Below, one piece after another: positions 33,532 to 43,500 of a DNA stretch of 64,000 nucleotides. The DNA comes from an uncultured Oscillospiraceae bacterium. GTDB lineage: Bacteria; Bacillota; Clostridia; Oscillospirales; Oscillospiraceae. Both the position numbers and the translations under genes were made by a program. How positions within the stretch are numbered: the first letter of the stretch is position 1; every line of letters begins with the position of its first letter. The notes beneath the pieces are model-generated. The model was not told the origin of the DNA. It made no database searches and saw only the letters and a program-made list of their open reading frames with translations. The stretch lies in NCBI GenBank assembly GCA_934591845.1, contig CAKTPO010000008.1:1-64000 (forward strand). Reading direction: 5' to 3'.

Positions 33532-34728
33532 CTATACGGGTTCAAAGAAGGTGTCAGGCCGTTCCGGGTCGAAGATTTCGTTGCAGGTCATGACCGTCAC
33601 CAGGTTTTCGGTTTGACTCAGGTTGATGATGCTGTGTGTCCAGCCGGGGATCATGTGGACGGCCTCGATGTGGTCGCCGCTGACCCGGAACTCTACCGTT
33701 TCCCCGGTGTGGATGTTCCGTTCCCGGATCAGGCCCTGGCCGCTGACCACGATAAACAGCTCCCACTTGGAGTTGTGCCAGTGCTGGCCCTTGGTAATGC
33801 CGGGCCGTGAAATATTCACGCTGACCTGGCCGCAGTCGGCGGTGTGGAGTAGCTCTGTAAAGCTGCCCCGGTCATCCCGGTTCATGGTCAGGGGGAACTT
33901 GAATTTGTCGGTGGGCAGATAGGTCAGGTACAGGGAATAGAGCTTTTTGGCAAAGCTGCCCTGGGGCATTTTGGGCATCAGAAGGGTCTGGGGCTGGGCC
34001 TTGAAAGACAGCAGCAGCTCCACGATCTCCCCCAAAGTGACCTTGTGAGTCACGGGGACACAGCAGTACCGGCCCTGGGGGGTCAACACCGTCTCCACCC
34101 CCTCAAATTCGCAGCGTTGGGGCTTCCCTTCCAGCAAATCAAAGAGGCCCTCGATGAGATCGTCAATGTATAATAGCTCCAATTCCGTAGAGGGGTCGTT
34201 GACGGTATAGGGCTGGTCGTTGGCCACGGCCCAGCAGAAGGTGGACACGGCACTGTTATACTTGGGGCGGCTGTGGCCCATCAGGTTGGGGAACCGGTAG
34301 ACAAATACCGGAGCCCCGGTTTCTCTGCCATAGTCAAAGAACAGTTCCTCCCCGGCCTTTTTGCTCTTGCCGTATTCGCTGGTGCCGAAGCGGCCGGACA
34401 GGGTGGCCTGGATGGAGGAGGAGAGCATCATGGGGGCTTTGTTGCCGTGTTTTTTCAGGCATTCCAGCAGCTGGGAGGCAAAGCCAAAGTTGCCCTTCAT
34501 AAAGTCCTCCGGGTTTTCCGGACGGTTGACCCCTGCCAGATTGAACACAAAGTCTGCCTTCCGGCAGTATTCGTCCAGTTCTTCCGGGGTGGAGGACAGG
34601 TCATATTCGTAGATTTCCCGGATGTCCAGGTTGGGCCGGGTGCGGTTTTTGCCGTCCCGGAGATTTTTCAGGTTGTCTACCAGGGCGGTTCCCACCATGC
34701 CCTTGGCACCGGTGACGAGAATATTCAT
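33532..34728 (-). CDS. capF: CapF-like bifunctional reductase/epimerase (UDP-L-FucNAc pathway)
   Basis: A 398-residue two-domain enzyme. An N-terminal SDR domain (NILVTGAKGMVGTAL, YGKSK as the catalytic Tyr-Lys pair) is joined to a C-terminal cupin (about residues 280-398, with KGQHWHNSKWELF as metal-binding His/Glu). CapF epimerises at C3 and reduces C4 of the CapE product to give UDP-N-acetyl-L-talosamine-type sugar for CapG. It is about 30 residues longer than the S. aureus enzyme. It lies between capG and larC in one operon. Confidence 0.9.
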   Translation of the reverse strand: MNILVTGAKGMVGTALVDNLKNLRDGKNRTRPNLDIREIYEYDLSSTPEELDEYCRKADFVFNLAGVNRPENPEDFMKGNFGFASQLLECLKKHGNKAPMMLSSSIQATLSGRFGTSEYGKSKKAGEELFFDYGRETGAPVFVYRFPNLMGHSRPKYNSAVSTFCWAVANDQPYTVNDPSTELELLYIDDLIEGLFDLLEGKPQRCEFEGVETVLTPQGRYCCVPVTHKVTLGEIVELLLSFKAQPQTLLMPKMPQGSFAKKLYSLYLTYLPTDKFKFPLTMNRDDRGSFTELLHTADCGQVSVNISRPGITKGQHWHNSKWELFIVVSGQGLIRERNIHTGETVEFRVSGDHIEAVHMIPGWTHSIINLSQTENLVTVMTCNEIFDPERPDTFFEPV

Positions 34729-34732
34729 TGTC

Positions 34733-35908
34733 TCAGCCCTTTCTCCAAACCATTTTGTTGACCACGCCTACGTAGCTCTGAATGAGCTTGACCACCTTGT
34801 CCGATACGTTTTCGTCCACGTAGTTGGGCACGGGCAGACCGTAACAGCCGTCCTTTACCATTTCCACGGCCACGTCCACGGCTTGCAGCAGACCCTTTTC
34901 GTCAATACCGGAGAGGATGAAGCCCGCCTTGTCCAGAGATTCTGGCCTCTCGGTGGAGGTGCGGATGCACACGGCGGGGAAGGGATGACCTACGGAAGTA
35001 AAGAAGCTGCTTTCCTCCGGCAGGGTGCCGGAATCGGAGACCACGCAAAAGGCGTTCATTTGCAGGCAGTTGTAGTCATGGAAGCCCAGAGGCTCATGCT
35101 GGATGACCCGGCGGTCCAACTGGAAGCCGGAGCTTTCCAGCCGCTTTTTAGACCGGGGATGGCAGGAATAGAGAATGGGCAAATCGTACTTTTCCGCCAT
35201 GGCGTTGACGGCCCGGAACAGGGACAGGAAATTCTTTTCCGTGTCGATGTTCTCCTCCCGGTGGGCAGAGAGGAGGATGTATTTTCCTTTTTGAAGCCCC
35301 AGTCGGGCGTGAATGTCAGAGCTTTCGATATAGGGAAGATTCTGGTGCAGCACCTCTGCCATGGGGGAGCCGGTGACATAGGTCCGCTCCTTAGGAAGCC
35401 CCGTGTCTGCCAGATACCGGCGGGCGTGTTCGGAGTAGGCCATGTTCACATCGGAGATGATGTCCACGATCCGGCGGTTGGTCTCCTCCGGCAGGCACTC
35501 ATCTTTGCAGCGGTTGCCTGCCTCCATGTGGAAAATGGGGATGTGCAGCCGCTTGGCCCCGATGACAGACAGGCAGCTGTTGGTATCCCCCAGCACCAGC
35601 ACCGCATCGGGCTGGGTGGCCACCATCAGCTTATAGGACTCGGCAATGATATTGCCCATGGTCTCCCCCAGGTCTGCGCCTACGGCGTTGAGGTAGACCT
35701 CCGGGTCTTCCAGATGCAGGTCGTGGAAGAAGACACCGTTCAGGTTATAGTCGTAGTTCTGCCCGGTATGGGCCAGGAGCACGTCAAAATACCGGCGGGT
35801 CTTGTTGATGACTGCCGCCAGCCGGATGATCTCCGGCCGGGTGCCTACGATGATGAGAAGTTTTAATTTTCCGTCATTGCGGAAAGAGACATTGCTGTAA
35901 TCTGCCAT
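34733..35908 (-). CDS. capG: UDP-N-acetylglucosamine 2-epimerase family enzyme (CapG type)
   Basis: A 391-residue non-hydrolysing 2-epimerase. Motifs are IIVGTRPEIIRLA at the start of the Rossmann fold, HTGQNYDYNLNGVFF, LVLGDTNSCLS, HMEAGNRCKDECLPEETNRRIVD and SAHREENID. Next to capE and capF it should convert UDP-N-acetyl-L-talosamine-type intermediate to UDP-N-acetyl-L-fucosamine, not UDP-ManNAc. The ATG at 35908 follows AAAGG; the frame is open further upstream but without motif. A 53-bp gap separates it from the acyltransferase. Confidence 0.9.
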   Translation of the reverse strand: MADYSNVSFRNDGKLKLLIIVGTRPEIIRLAAVINKTRRYFDVLLAHTGQNYDYNLNGVFFHDLHLEDPEVYLNAVGADLGETMGNIIAESYKLMVATQPDAVLVLGDTNSCLSVIGAKRLHIPIFHMEAGNRCKDECLPEETNRRIVDIISDVNMAYSEHARRYLADTGLPKERTYVTGSPMAEVLHQNLPYIESSDIHARLGLQKGKYILLSAHREENIDTEKNFLSLFRAVNAMAEKYDLPILYSCHPRSKKRLESSGFQLDRRVIQHEPLGFHDYNCLQMNAFCVVSDSGTLPEESSFFTSVGHPFPAVCIRTSTERPESLDKAGFILSGIDEKGLLQAVDVAVEMVKDGCYGLPVPNYVDENVSDKVVKLIQSYVGVVNKMVWRKG

Positions 35909-35961
35909 GAGACAACAACCTTTCGTTTTATATGATCGACTGCCACTCCGGGGCAGCGGGG

Positions 35962-36636
35962 TCAGATGCGTTCCTGTGCCCAGTCCACATTCTGTCGGAC
36001 CTCCCGGGCGGGGGTGCCTGCCAGAACGCAGTTGGGGGTGGTATATTCTTTGCACAGCAGCCCCCGGGCACCTACCACGCAGCCGTCGGGAACCGTTGTT
36101 CCCTTTAAGATGGTAACCTCCGTGCCCACCCAAACATGGTCGCCAATGGTCACAGACCGGGAGGGGTTGATGCGCTGGCCAGTCTCTTTATCCAAAAGGC
36201 TGTGGGAATCTCCGGTGCGGATGCGGATGGAGCGGGAAAACAGGCAGTCCCGGCCCACGGTGATGCTGGTGCCCTCCATGGCAGCCAGTTGAATATCTCC
36301 CCGCAGGGCGGTGTGCTCTCCCAGGGTGATGGTGTTTCCGCTGTCCTCGATCCAGAAGTCGGCATTGTCACAGCGGCACCAGGGGCCGATGACCACGGTG
36401 TTTCCGGTGCCCTCCATGTGGAACCGGCAGTTTGTCAGCCAGGCATAGTCTCCCACCACCAGGGTGTTGCCCGGGCCGCCGGTGACGGTGCAGCCTTTCA
36501 TATAGGACAGCCCCATATCCAGCTTGACTTTTCCGCTAAACTTGTTTACAAAGGGAAACCGGTTGTGCAGGGAAAAGAGAAACCCCAAAAGGCCCTTGTG
36601 GCCTTGGGTCAGGGCCAGTGCCTGTTCCTTGTTCAT
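35962..36636 (-). CDS. Left-handed beta-helix acyltransferase
   Basis: A 224-residue protein made of hexapeptide repeats from about residue 45 on, ending with the usual DHVWVGTEVTILKGTTVPDG and VLAGTPAREVR of acetyl/acyltransferases. It probably adds an O- or N-acyl group to a sugar of the exported polysaccharide using acetyl-CoA. It lies between capE and capG, 11 nt after capE. Confidence 0.85.
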   Translation of the reverse strand: MNKEQALALTQGHKGLLGFLFSLHNRFPFVNKFSGKVKLDMGLSYMKGCTVTGGPGNTLVVGDYAWLTNCRFHMEGTGNTVVIGPWCRCDNADFWIEDSGNTITLGEHTALRGDIQLAAMEGTSITVGRDCLFSRSIRIRTGDSHSLLDKETGQRINPSRSVTIGDHVWVGTEVTILKGTTVPDGCVVGARGLLCKEYTTPNCVLAGTPAREVRQNVDWAQERI

Positions 36637-36647
36637 AGCCGGGCTCC

Positions 36648-37694
36648 TTACAGGTGACGGATGCCGGCCAGTTCTTCCCGAACATAGTCGGTGGTCAACA
36701 GTTTCTTGACAGTGCCCTCTACATCCAGTCTTACGGTATTGTGGCTGGTGTAGGCCTCGTCGGCCTCGGTGTGTACCTGGCCCTGAACCACGAATTTGTC
36801 ATAGTTTAAGTCCCGGCTGTCGGCGGCCACCCGGAAATAATTTCCCATATCCTGGGCACGGAGCCGCTCCTCCCGGGTCATCAGGGTCTCATAGAGCTTT
36901 TCGCCGTGGCGGGTGCCGATGATGTTGGTACCGGTGTCACCGAACAGCTGCTGCACAGCCTTGGCCAGGTCTCCAATGGTGGAGGCATCGGCCTTCTGGA
37001 TAAACAGGTCACCGGGATTGGCGTGGAGGAAGGCAAAGCGCACCAGTTCCACCGCCTCGTCCAGGTTCATGAGAAACCGGGTCATGTTGGGGTCGGTAAT
37101 GGTAATGGGCTTGCCTGCGTGGATCTGGTCAATGAAAAGGGGAATCACGCTGCCCCGGGAGCACATGACGTTGCCGTAGCGGGTACAGCAGATGGTGGTG
37201 CCCCCCCGCTCCGCAGCCACCCGGGCGTTGGCGTAAATCACATGCTCCATCATGGCCTTGGAAATGCCCATGGCGTTGATGGGATAGGCGGCCTTGTCGG
37301 TGGACAGGCACACCACCCGCTTGACCCCGGCATCGATGGCGGCGTGGAGCATATTGTCGGTGCCCTCAATATTGGTTTTAACCGCCTGCATGGGGAAAAA
37401 CTCGCAGGAGGGCACCTGTTTCAGGGCGGCGGCATGGAAAATATAGTCCACCCCGGGCATGGCATCCCGGATGGATTGGAGATCACGGACGTCGCCAACG
37501 TAGAATTTGACCTTGGAGGCGGTATCCGGGTGGGTGGCCTGAAGCTGGTGGCGCATGTCGTCCTGCTTTTTCTCATCCCGGGAGAAAATGCGGATCTGGC
37601 CAATGTCGCTGTCCAGGAAGTGCTTTAAGACGGTGTTGCCGAAGGAGCCGGTACCGCCGGTGATCATCAAAGTTGCGCCGGAAAATTCTGACAT
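36648..37694 (-). CDS. capE: UDP-GlcNAc 4,6-dehydratase/5-epimerase (CapE type)
   Basis: A 348-residue extended SDR enzyme. NAD(P) motif TGGTGSFGN at residues 13-21, STDKAAYPINAMGISKAMME with Met-x3-Lys in place of Tyr-x3-Lys, as in CapE/WbjB/FlaA1-like dehydratases. It takes UDP-GlcNAc to the 4-keto-6-deoxy sugar that starts UDP-L-FucNAc synthesis. The gene lies 2 nt after the glycosyltransferase stop. Confidence 0.92.
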   Translation of the reverse strand: MSEFSGATLMITGGTGSFGNTVLKHFLDSDIGQIRIFSRDEKKQDDMRHQLQATHPDTASKVKFYVGDVRDLQSIRDAMPGVDYIFHAAALKQVPSCEFFPMQAVKTNIEGTDNMLHAAIDAGVKRVVCLSTDKAAYPINAMGISKAMMEHVIYANARVAAERGGTTICCTRYGNVMCSRGSVIPLFIDQIHAGKPITITDPNMTRFLMNLDEAVELVRFAFLHANPGDLFIQKADASTIGDLAKAVQQLFGDTGTNIIGTRHGEKLYETLMTREERLRAQDMGNYFRVAADSRDLNYDKFVVQGQVHTEADEAYTSHNTVRLDVEGTVKKLLTTDYVREELAGIRHL

Positions 37695-37696
37695 CG

Positions 37697-38812
37697 TTAT
37701 GTTCCTTTCTGTAGGTCCGCCAGAATGCGCAGGTGGTCGGCGGCCATGGTTTCAATGGTATAGGGGCGAATAGATCGAAGCGCTGCAGCCCCCAGGGCGG
37801 CAGTGTTGGGTGTTGCATCCACAATGGCCCCCCGCAGGGCGTGGACATTTTCAGCGGGTACCAGATAGCCGTTTTCGCCGTTTTTGATCAGCTCCAACCC
37901 GGCGTTGCAGCGGTTGGTGGTAATGACCCCCAGGCCGTAGGCCATGGCTTCCGCCACCACCAGGCCCCAGATGTCCTCCCGGGTGGGGAGCACAAACAGG
38001 TCTGCTGCCAGGTAGTAGTCTTCCAGCTGTTCCTTGGTCTTGAAGCCCACGAAATGGACGTTGGTCAAATCGTTTTCCCGGGCGTAGGTCATGTATTCTT
38101 CCGTAGGCTCTCCGCCGACGATGTAAACGCCGATGTGCTTGTCCAGGGTGTTGACCGCCCCCAGAAGAATGTCAAAGCCTTTCCGGGGAATGAACTGGCC
38201 GACGGAGAGAATCATTTTCTCCTCCGGGATTTGAAGCTTCTTCCGGTAGCTGGCCTTGCTCTCCGGGGACAGAGGTGCCGGGAGAATATCGCAGGCCCGC
38301 AGGGAAGAAAAATGATACCGCCGCAGGGCCTCCTGGGTGGCACCGTAGTGCAGATAATACCGGTCCAGCTCCCGGCAGGTGGACAAATACAGCCGTGCCC
38401 CCCGGATGGACTGGGCTTTCAGCCACTCCTTTGGCCCGCCACCGGTTTTCACAAAGGCACCGTCTGCCTCCAGGCAGTAGGGAATGCGCCGGACTTTGCA
38501 CCAGAAAATGGCCAGAAGCTCTGTAGGCGAAGAATTGCCGGAAATAATAATGGCATCCCAGTCCTTTGTCAGCCAGGGTAGCACCCCGGGACAGATGGCC
38601 TTGTCCACATCCGTGGAGCGGCCCTTTAGAAACACGGTCTCGTAGCGCCCCTGCTGCTGGGCTGTCCACTTCCTGTCCCGCTCTGCGGAGGCATGAAGCT
38701 GATAGAGCACGGTGAGCTGACAGAACCGACTCAACTCGTCAAAAAACGCCACCCGATACGGTGACGGCACATTGGCCAAAAACAAAATCCGGGGCATCAA
38801 GTTTTCCCCCAT
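37697..38812 (-). CDS. Glycosyltransferase family 4
   Basis: A 371-residue GT-B enzyme. N-terminal acceptor domain PRILFLANVPSPYRV; C-terminal nucleotide-sugar domain with LSVGQFIPRKGFDILL and the E-x7-E motif PTREDIWGLVVAEAMAYGLGVI. It probably adds a sugar to a lipid-linked repeat unit, possibly FucNAc given its operon. ATG 38812 has GGAGG 4 nt upstream; ATG 38797 (MPRIL) is equally plausible. It is the first gene of the operon behind a strong promoter. Confidence 0.87.
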   Translation of the reverse strand: MGENLMPRILFLANVPSPYRVAFFDELSRFCQLTVLYQLHASAERDRKWTAQQQGRYETVFLKGRSTDVDKAICPGVLPWLTKDWDAIIISGNSSPTELLAIFWCKVRRIPYCLEADGAFVKTGGGPKEWLKAQSIRGARLYLSTCRELDRYYLHYGATQEALRRYHFSSLRACDILPAPLSPESKASYRKKLQIPEEKMILSVGQFIPRKGFDILLGAVNTLDKHIGVYIVGGEPTEEYMTYARENDLTNVHFVGFKTKEQLEDYYLAADLFVLPTREDIWGLVVAEAMAYGLGVITTNRCNAGLELIKNGENGYLVPAENVHALRGAIVDATPNTAALGAAALRSIRPYTIETMAADHLRILADLQKGT

Positions 38813-38863
38813 TCGGCCTCCCCCTTCCGCCGCTTTTCCAAGACGGCATCCTATACTAAAGAG

Positions 38864-38893
38864 ATTATACCACAGTAAAACGGAACGTGTCAA
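38864..38893 (-). promoter_or_regulatory. Strong promoter of the FucNAc/capsule operon
   Basis: On the minus strand TTGACA (38893-38888) and TATAAT (38869-38864), spacer 18 bp. Confidence 0.8.
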
Positions 38894-38917
38894 TAAGATG
38901 GCAGCGGCCCAGTTCAA

Positions 38918-38955
38918 ATTGACAATTGACAATTCTTGGAGCGACAGGTACTTTT
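38918..38955. repeat. Heptamer-array remnant
   Basis: TTGACAA units and a linker TTGGAGCGACAGGTAC resembling the start of the linker at 27660 and 43541. It lies between divergent operons. Confidence 0.6.
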
Positions 38956-39003
38956 TGCCTTGTTTGTTACAAATTCACGTTATACAATTTTCACAGGAAT
39001 TTC

Positions 39004-39032
39004 TTGACTTCTTTCCGGTTTCCTCCTATAAT
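39004..39032 (+). promoter_or_regulatory. Promoter of trmB-mnmG
   Basis: TTGACT (39004-39009) and TATAAT (39027-39032), spacer 17 bp. Confidence 0.8.
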
Positions 39033-39078
39033 AAAGTGTTAAATTCTGCACAAAGCCCTTATTATGGAGGATCAACAT

Positions 39079-39759
39079 ATGCGAATGCGAAAAATGAAGA
39101 ACCTGGAACCCCGGATGGAGAAATGTGCCGCCCTGCGGATCCAGGAGCCGGCGGCCCGCTTGGGCCACTGGCGGGAATTAAAGCCGGACTGCACCGCCCT
39201 CTGGGTGGAGGTGGGCTGCGGCAAGGGCAAATTCACGGCGGAGACCGCCCAAAAAAATCCCACGGTGCTGCTCATCGCCGTGGAGCGGTGCCGGGAGGCC
39301 ATGGTGGTGGCCATGGAAAAGGCCCAGGCCATGGGGCTTACCAATGTGTTCTTTATTGATATGGACGTGGCGGAAATTGAAAGTGTCTTTGCACCCGAGG
39401 AAATTGACCGGCTGTTTATCAACTTTCCCGACCCCTGGCCCCGGAAAAAGAACGCCAAACGCCGCCTGACCCATCGGGGCTTCCTGGACAAATACTGCCG
39501 GGTGGTGCGGCAGGGTGGAGAATTCCACTTTAAGACCGACAACGCCCCCCTCTTTGCATTCTCTTTGGAGGAGTTTGCCGCCTGTGGTCTGGAAACCAAG
39601 GCCGTCACCGATGATCTGCACAAAGACGGGGTGGTGGGCATTATGACCGGTTACGAAGAAAAGTTCCACGCCCTGGGAACCCCCATCCACCGCTGCGAGG
39701 TGGTTTGCAAGCCCTTTGTCCTCCCCAAGGAAGAAAAGGCGGAACCCCAGGAGGCTTGA
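39079..39759 (+). CDS. trmB: tRNA (guanine-N7-)-methyltransferase
   Basis: A 226-residue SAM-dependent enzyme methylating G46 of tRNA. Features are the SAM-binding [10 protein letters not shown], the catalytic/tRNA region [19 protein letters not shown] and a C-terminal YEEKF pattern. The ATG at 39079 has GGAGG 8 nt upstream; an ATG at 39064 overlaps that site and is rejected. The stop precedes the mnmG start by 2 nt. Confidence 0.95.
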   Translation: MRMRKMKNLEPRMEKCAALRIQEPAARLGHWRELKPDCTALWVEVGCGKGKFTAETAQKNPTVLLIAVERCREAMVVAMEKAQAMGLTNVFFIDMDVAEIESVFAPEEIDRLFINFPDPWPRKKNAKRRLTHRGFLDKYCRVVRQGGEFHFKTDNAPLFAFSLEEFAACGLETKAVTDDLHKDGVVGIMTGYEEKFHALGTPIHRCEVVCKPFVLPKEEKAEPQEA

Positions 39760-39761
39760 CC

Positions 39762-41627
39762 ATGGGCTATTTTTTGGGAAGCTGTGATGTGGCCGTCATC
39801 GGAGCGGGCCATGCGGGCATTGAAGCTGCTCTGGCCGCTGCCCGGTTGGGGCTGCACACCATCCTCTTTACCATCAACTTGGATGCCGTAGGGAATCTTC
39901 CCTGCAATCCCGCCATCGGCGGCACCGGCAAGGGTCATCTGGTGCGGGAACTGGATGCCCTGGGCGGGGAAATGGGTCTGGCGGCAGATGCCAGCTGCAT
40001 TCAGTACCGGATGCTGAACCGGGGCAAAGGCCCGGCGGTCCATTCCCTCCGCGCCCAGGCAGACCGGCGGCGGTATCAGGAGTATATGAAACACGCCCTG
40101 GAACGGCAGGAACACCTGGAACTCAAACAGGCCCAGATCACCCGTGTGCTGACGGAAAACGGAGCCGTTACTGGGGTTCAGACCGACTTGGGCGCAGAGT
40201 ACGCCGCCAAGGCCGTGGTTGTGGCCACGGGAACCTACTTGGACTCGGATATTATCATCGGTTCCAGCGTCATCCCCTCCGGCCCCGACGGCATGCACCC
40301 CAGCATCGGTCTGGGGGACAGTCTGCGGGCCTTGGGCCTGTCTCTCCGGCGGTTCAAAACCGGTACGCCCCCCCGGGTGAACCGGCGGAGCATTGATTTT
40401 TCCAAAATGGAGCTGCAGCCGGGAGACGACACCGTGGAGCCCTTCTCGTTCCGCACCGCCCACAAGGTCAATAATTCCGCGGTGTGCTATCTGACCTACA
40501 CCACCCAGGAGACCCACCGGATCATCCGGGAAAACCTGGACAGGAGCCCCATTTATGACGGCACCATTTCCGGGGTTGGCCCGCGGTACTGCCCCAGTAT
40601 TGAAACAAAAATCGTCCGGTTCCCGGATAAAGAGCGGCACCAGCTGTTTATTGAGCCCTGCGGTCTCAACACCGAGGAAATGTATATCCAGGGCTTTTCT
40701 TCCAGTCTGCCGGAGGATGTGCAGCTGCAAATGCTGCGCTCCGTACCGGGCCTTGAACATGCGGAAATGATGCGGCCTGCCTATGCCATTGAATACGAGT
40801 GTGTCGACCCCACCCAGTTAAAGCCCACCCTGGAATGCAAGCTGGTTTCCGGCCTGTATGGCGCGGGCCAGTTCAACGGCACCTCCGGCTATGAGGAGGC
40901 GGCGGTTCAGGGGTTGGTGGCGGGCATCAATGCCGCCCTGAAAATTGAGGGGAAGCCCCCCCTGATCCTGACCCGGGATACCAGCTACATCGGCACCCTC
41001 ATTGACGACCTGGTGACCAAAGGTACCCAGGAGCCTTACCGGATCATGACCAGCCGCTCGGAATATAGGCTATTGCACCGGCAGGACAACGCCGACCAGC
41101 GGCTCACCGCCCTGGGGGCCGCCGTGGGGTTGGTACCCCAAAGCCGGTTGGAGGAAGTGGAGGAAAAATACCGGGCAGTGAAAGGGGAAATTGCCCGGTT
41201 GGAGGGCAGCGGTGTCCCCGGAAGTCCGGCCCTCAATGACATGCTCGCCGCCCGGGATACGGCTCCCGTGGCAAACTCCGCCCGGTTGGCAGACCTGCTG
41301 CGCCGCCCCCAGGTGACCTATGAGGACCTAACCCCCTTTGACACCCAGCGGCCGGAACTGCCCCGGAGTGTGACAGACGAGGTGGAAATTCAGCTGAAAT
41401 ACGCAGGCTACCTGGCAAGGCAGGAAAAGCAGGTGGCGGAATTCAAAAAAGAGGAATCCCGGCTGCTGCCGGAGAACCTGGATTATTCCGCCATTCAGGG
41501 TCTGCGGCTGGAAGCCCGGCAAAAGCTGCAAGAGATCCGCCCGGTATCTCTGGGCCAGGCGGGGCGTATTTCCGGTGTCAGCCCCGCGGACATCGCCGTG
41601 CTGATGATTTATCTGGAACAAAAATAA
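39762..41627 (+). CDS. mnmG: tRNA uridine-5-carboxymethylaminomethyl modification enzyme MnmG
   Basis: A 621-residue FAD protein that with MnmE modifies wobble uridine 34. It has the dinucleotide motif [40 protein letters not shown], the [19 protein letters not shown] second nucleotide region and the C-terminal helical domain ending [17 protein letters not shown]. The ATG at 39762 has AGGAGG 7 nt upstream. mnmE, usually near, is not in the window. It is in an operon with trmB. Confidence 0.97.
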   Translation: MGYFLGSCDVAVIGAGHAGIEAALAAARLGLHTILFTINLDAVGNLPCNPAIGGTGKGHLVRELDALGGEMGLAADASCIQYRMLNRGKGPAVHSLRAQADRRRYQEYMKHALERQEHLELKQAQITRVLTENGAVTGVQTDLGAEYAAKAVVVATGTYLDSDIIIGSSVIPSGPDGMHPSIGLGDSLRALGLSLRRFKTGTPPRVNRRSIDFSKMELQPGDDTVEPFSFRTAHKVNNSAVCYLTYTTQETHRIIRENLDRSPIYDGTISGVGPRYCPSIETKIVRFPDKERHQLFIEPCGLNTEEMYIQGFSSSLPEDVQLQMLRSVPGLEHAEMMRPAYAIEYECVDPTQLKPTLECKLVSGLYGAGQFNGTSGYEEAAVQGLVAGINAALKIEGKPPLILTRDTSYIGTLIDDLVTKGTQEPYRIMTSRSEYRLLHRQDNADQRLTALGAAVGLVPQSRLEEVEEKYRAVKGEIARLEGSGVPGSPALNDMLAARDTAPVANSARLADLLRRPQVTYEDLTPFDTQRPELPRSVTDEVEIQLKYAGYLARQEKQVAEFKKEESRLLPENLDYSAIQGLRLEARQKLQEIRPVSLGQAGRISGVSPADIAVLMIYLEQK

Positions 41628-41681
41628 GGTCTACCGCATATCCTGTTAGGGAAAAATCCCTTTTCCCTCAGGAGGTGCGCT

Positions 41682-42608
41682 ATGTCCATTGTACCAACCA
41701 ATGCGCCCATGACCTATGGACGCTGCCGGGAAACCATTCAAAAAATCGTGGATGCCTACCCCGTCTGCCGCAGCCGCTGCATCGGTACTACCGCCTTTGG
41801 CCGGGAGATCCAGGCCCTGGCAATCGGCAGTGGAGAGCGGACGGTGCTCTTTACCGCCGCCCACCATGCCAACGAGTGGATCACCGCCACGGTACTGCTG
41901 CAATTTGCGGAAGATCTGTCCCGGGCCATCATGGAGGGCGGCAGTCTTTACGGCATTCCCGGTACCCTTTTTGAGCAGAACTGTCAGATTTTCCTGGTGC
42001 CCATGGTGAACCCTGACGGAGTGGATCTGGTTGCCGGGGGCATTCCCAAAGGAAGCCTGGAATGGGAAAAGGCCAGATCTCTTGCAGAGAACTATCCCAA
42101 GATTCCCTTCCCTTCTGGCTGGAAAGCCAATCTATTGGGGGTGGATCTCAACTTGCAGTACCCCGCCGGTTGGCTCCAGGCCCGGGAAATCAAATTCATC
42201 CAGGGCTACACCCGGCCCGGACCCCGGGACTATGTGGGCAAGGCCCCCTTGGCCCAGCGGGAAAGCAGGGCATTGGCGGCCTTTACCCAATACTTAGACC
42301 CCGCCCTGGTGCTGGCCTACCATACCCAGGGGCGGCTCATCTATTGGAATTTTGATGACATCGAGGTAACGGGTGCCCAGGCCCTGGGCCAGGAATTCGC
42401 AAGGCTTTCCGGCTATTCTTTGGAAGACACTCCCTACGCTTCCGGCTTTGCCGGGTACAAAGACTGGTTTATCAAGGCGTTCCGCCGCCCGGGCTTTACC
42501 ATTGAAGCAGGGCTGGGGGAAAATCCCCTGCCCTTGGAGCAATTTGACACCATTTACTCAAACAACCTGGGAATTCTCACCACCGCGGCCCTGGGCCTGC
42601 CGGAGTAG
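41682..42608 (+). CDS. M14 family zinc carboxypeptidase
   Basis: A 308-residue peptidase of the gamma-D-glutamyl-diaminopimelate peptidase type. Zinc ligands are HHANE (HxxE, about residues 61-65) and the His in AYHTQG (about 213); the catalytic Glu is in FTIEAGLG (about 275). VNPDGVDLV and LLGVDLNLQYP are also conserved. It has no signal peptide, so it probably acts on internalised muropeptides. AGGAGGTG lies 5 nt before the ATG. It follows mnmG by 54 bp and precedes the phosphatase by 34 bp. Confidence 0.87.
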   Translation: MSIVPTNAPMTYGRCRETIQKIVDAYPVCRSRCIGTTAFGREIQALAIGSGERTVLFTAAHHANEWITATVLLQFAEDLSRAIMEGGSLYGIPGTLFEQNCQIFLVPMVNPDGVDLVAGGIPKGSLEWEKARSLAENYPKIPFPSGWKANLLGVDLNLQYPAGWLQAREIKFIQGYTRPGPRDYVGKAPLAQRESRALAAFTQYLDPALVLAYHTQGRLIYWNFDDIEVTGAQALGQEFARLSGYSLEDTPYASGFAGYKDWFIKAFRRPGFTIEAGLGENPLPLEQFDTIYSNNLGILTTAALGLPE

Positions 42609-42642
42609 TCTTTCCAGAAACCCATACAAAAGAGGAACCACT

Positions 42643-43428
42643 ATGGTCATTTTTTTCGACATTGACGGCACCATCGTAGACGATGGCACCCAAATCATTC
42701 CACGCTCCACTGTAGATTCTGTGGAAAAACTCCGGGCCTTGGGCCACATCCCCGTGGTCAATACCGGAAGACCCTATTCCCACATTGACCCCCGGGTGCG
42801 CTCCATGGCCTTTTCCGCCTTTGTCTGCGGCTGCGGCATGGAAATTTTCCTGGAAAATCGCTGGCTGGTGCGGAAAAGCCCAGACCTTGCCCTTTGCGAG
42901 TTTGTCCGGCAACAGGCAAAGAAACAAGGGGTGCTGCCCCTGTATGAGACCGATGACGGGGCCATTCTCTACGAGCCGGAGTTGGTGGCGCACCCCTCCC
43001 AAAAGCGGGAAATGGAGCGGATGGAGGCCAAAGGCTTCCGGGTCTGCCCGGCCCAGGAGCATCCCCAGTTTATGAAATTTGTGATTTGGAGCCAGAATGC
43101 GGCGGCAGCCCAGGCTTTTTACCGGGAAATGGAGCCTTATTTTGAAATCATCTACCGGGGCAACGACAGCTTTGCGGAGTTCGTTCTCAAGGGCTGCTCC
43201 AAAGCCGTAGGCATGGAAACCCTGCTCTCGGCCCTGGGGGTATCCCGGGAGGACACCCTGGCCATTGGCGACAGCACCAACGACCTGCCCATGTTCTCCG
43301 TAGCCGCCCACACCGCCTGCCTGGGCGACGGCATGGAGGAACTGAAAGCCGTATCGGAATACGTGACAGCCCCGGTGCTGGAAGACGGCATTCAGAAAGC
43401 ACTGGAACACTTTGGACTGCTGCGGTAA
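42643..43428 (+). CDS. Cof-type HAD-IIB phosphatase
   Basis: A 261-residue HAD hydrolase. Motif I FFDIDGTIVDD (nucleophile Asp), motif II region VVNTGRPY, a cap domain of type C2B in the middle, motif III Lys in LKGCSKAVGM and motif IV IGDSTNDLPMF. It removes phosphate from sugar phosphates or related small molecules. The ATG at 42643 has AGAGGA upstream; the frame continues open upstream across the peptidase gene but without family residues. Confidence 0.92.
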   Translation: MVIFFDIDGTIVDDGTQIIPRSTVDSVEKLRALGHIPVVNTGRPYSHIDPRVRSMAFSAFVCGCGMEIFLENRWLVRKSPDLALCEFVRQQAKKQGVLPLYETDDGAILYEPELVAHPSQKREMERMEAKGFRVCPAQEHPQFMKFVIWSQNAAAAQAFYREMEPYFEIIYRGNDSFAEFVLKGCSKAVGMETLLSALGVSREDTLAIGDSTNDLPMFSVAAHTACLGDGMEELKAVSEYVTAPVLEDGIQKALEHFGLLR

Positions 43429-43430
43429 AG

Positions 43431-43475
43431 AATTCAGCGGGGCCTCCCCACGTTCGGGAGGCTCCGCTGAATTTT
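43431..43475 (+). terminator. Terminator of the trmB-to-Cof operon
   Basis: A long stem AATTCAGCGGGGCCTCCC / GGGAGGCTCCGCTGAATT with one mismatch, loop of about 8 nt, followed by TT. Bidirectional in appearance. Confidence 0.88.
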
Positions 43476-43500
43476 ATGTATCCCCTCGCTGGGGGCGCAG

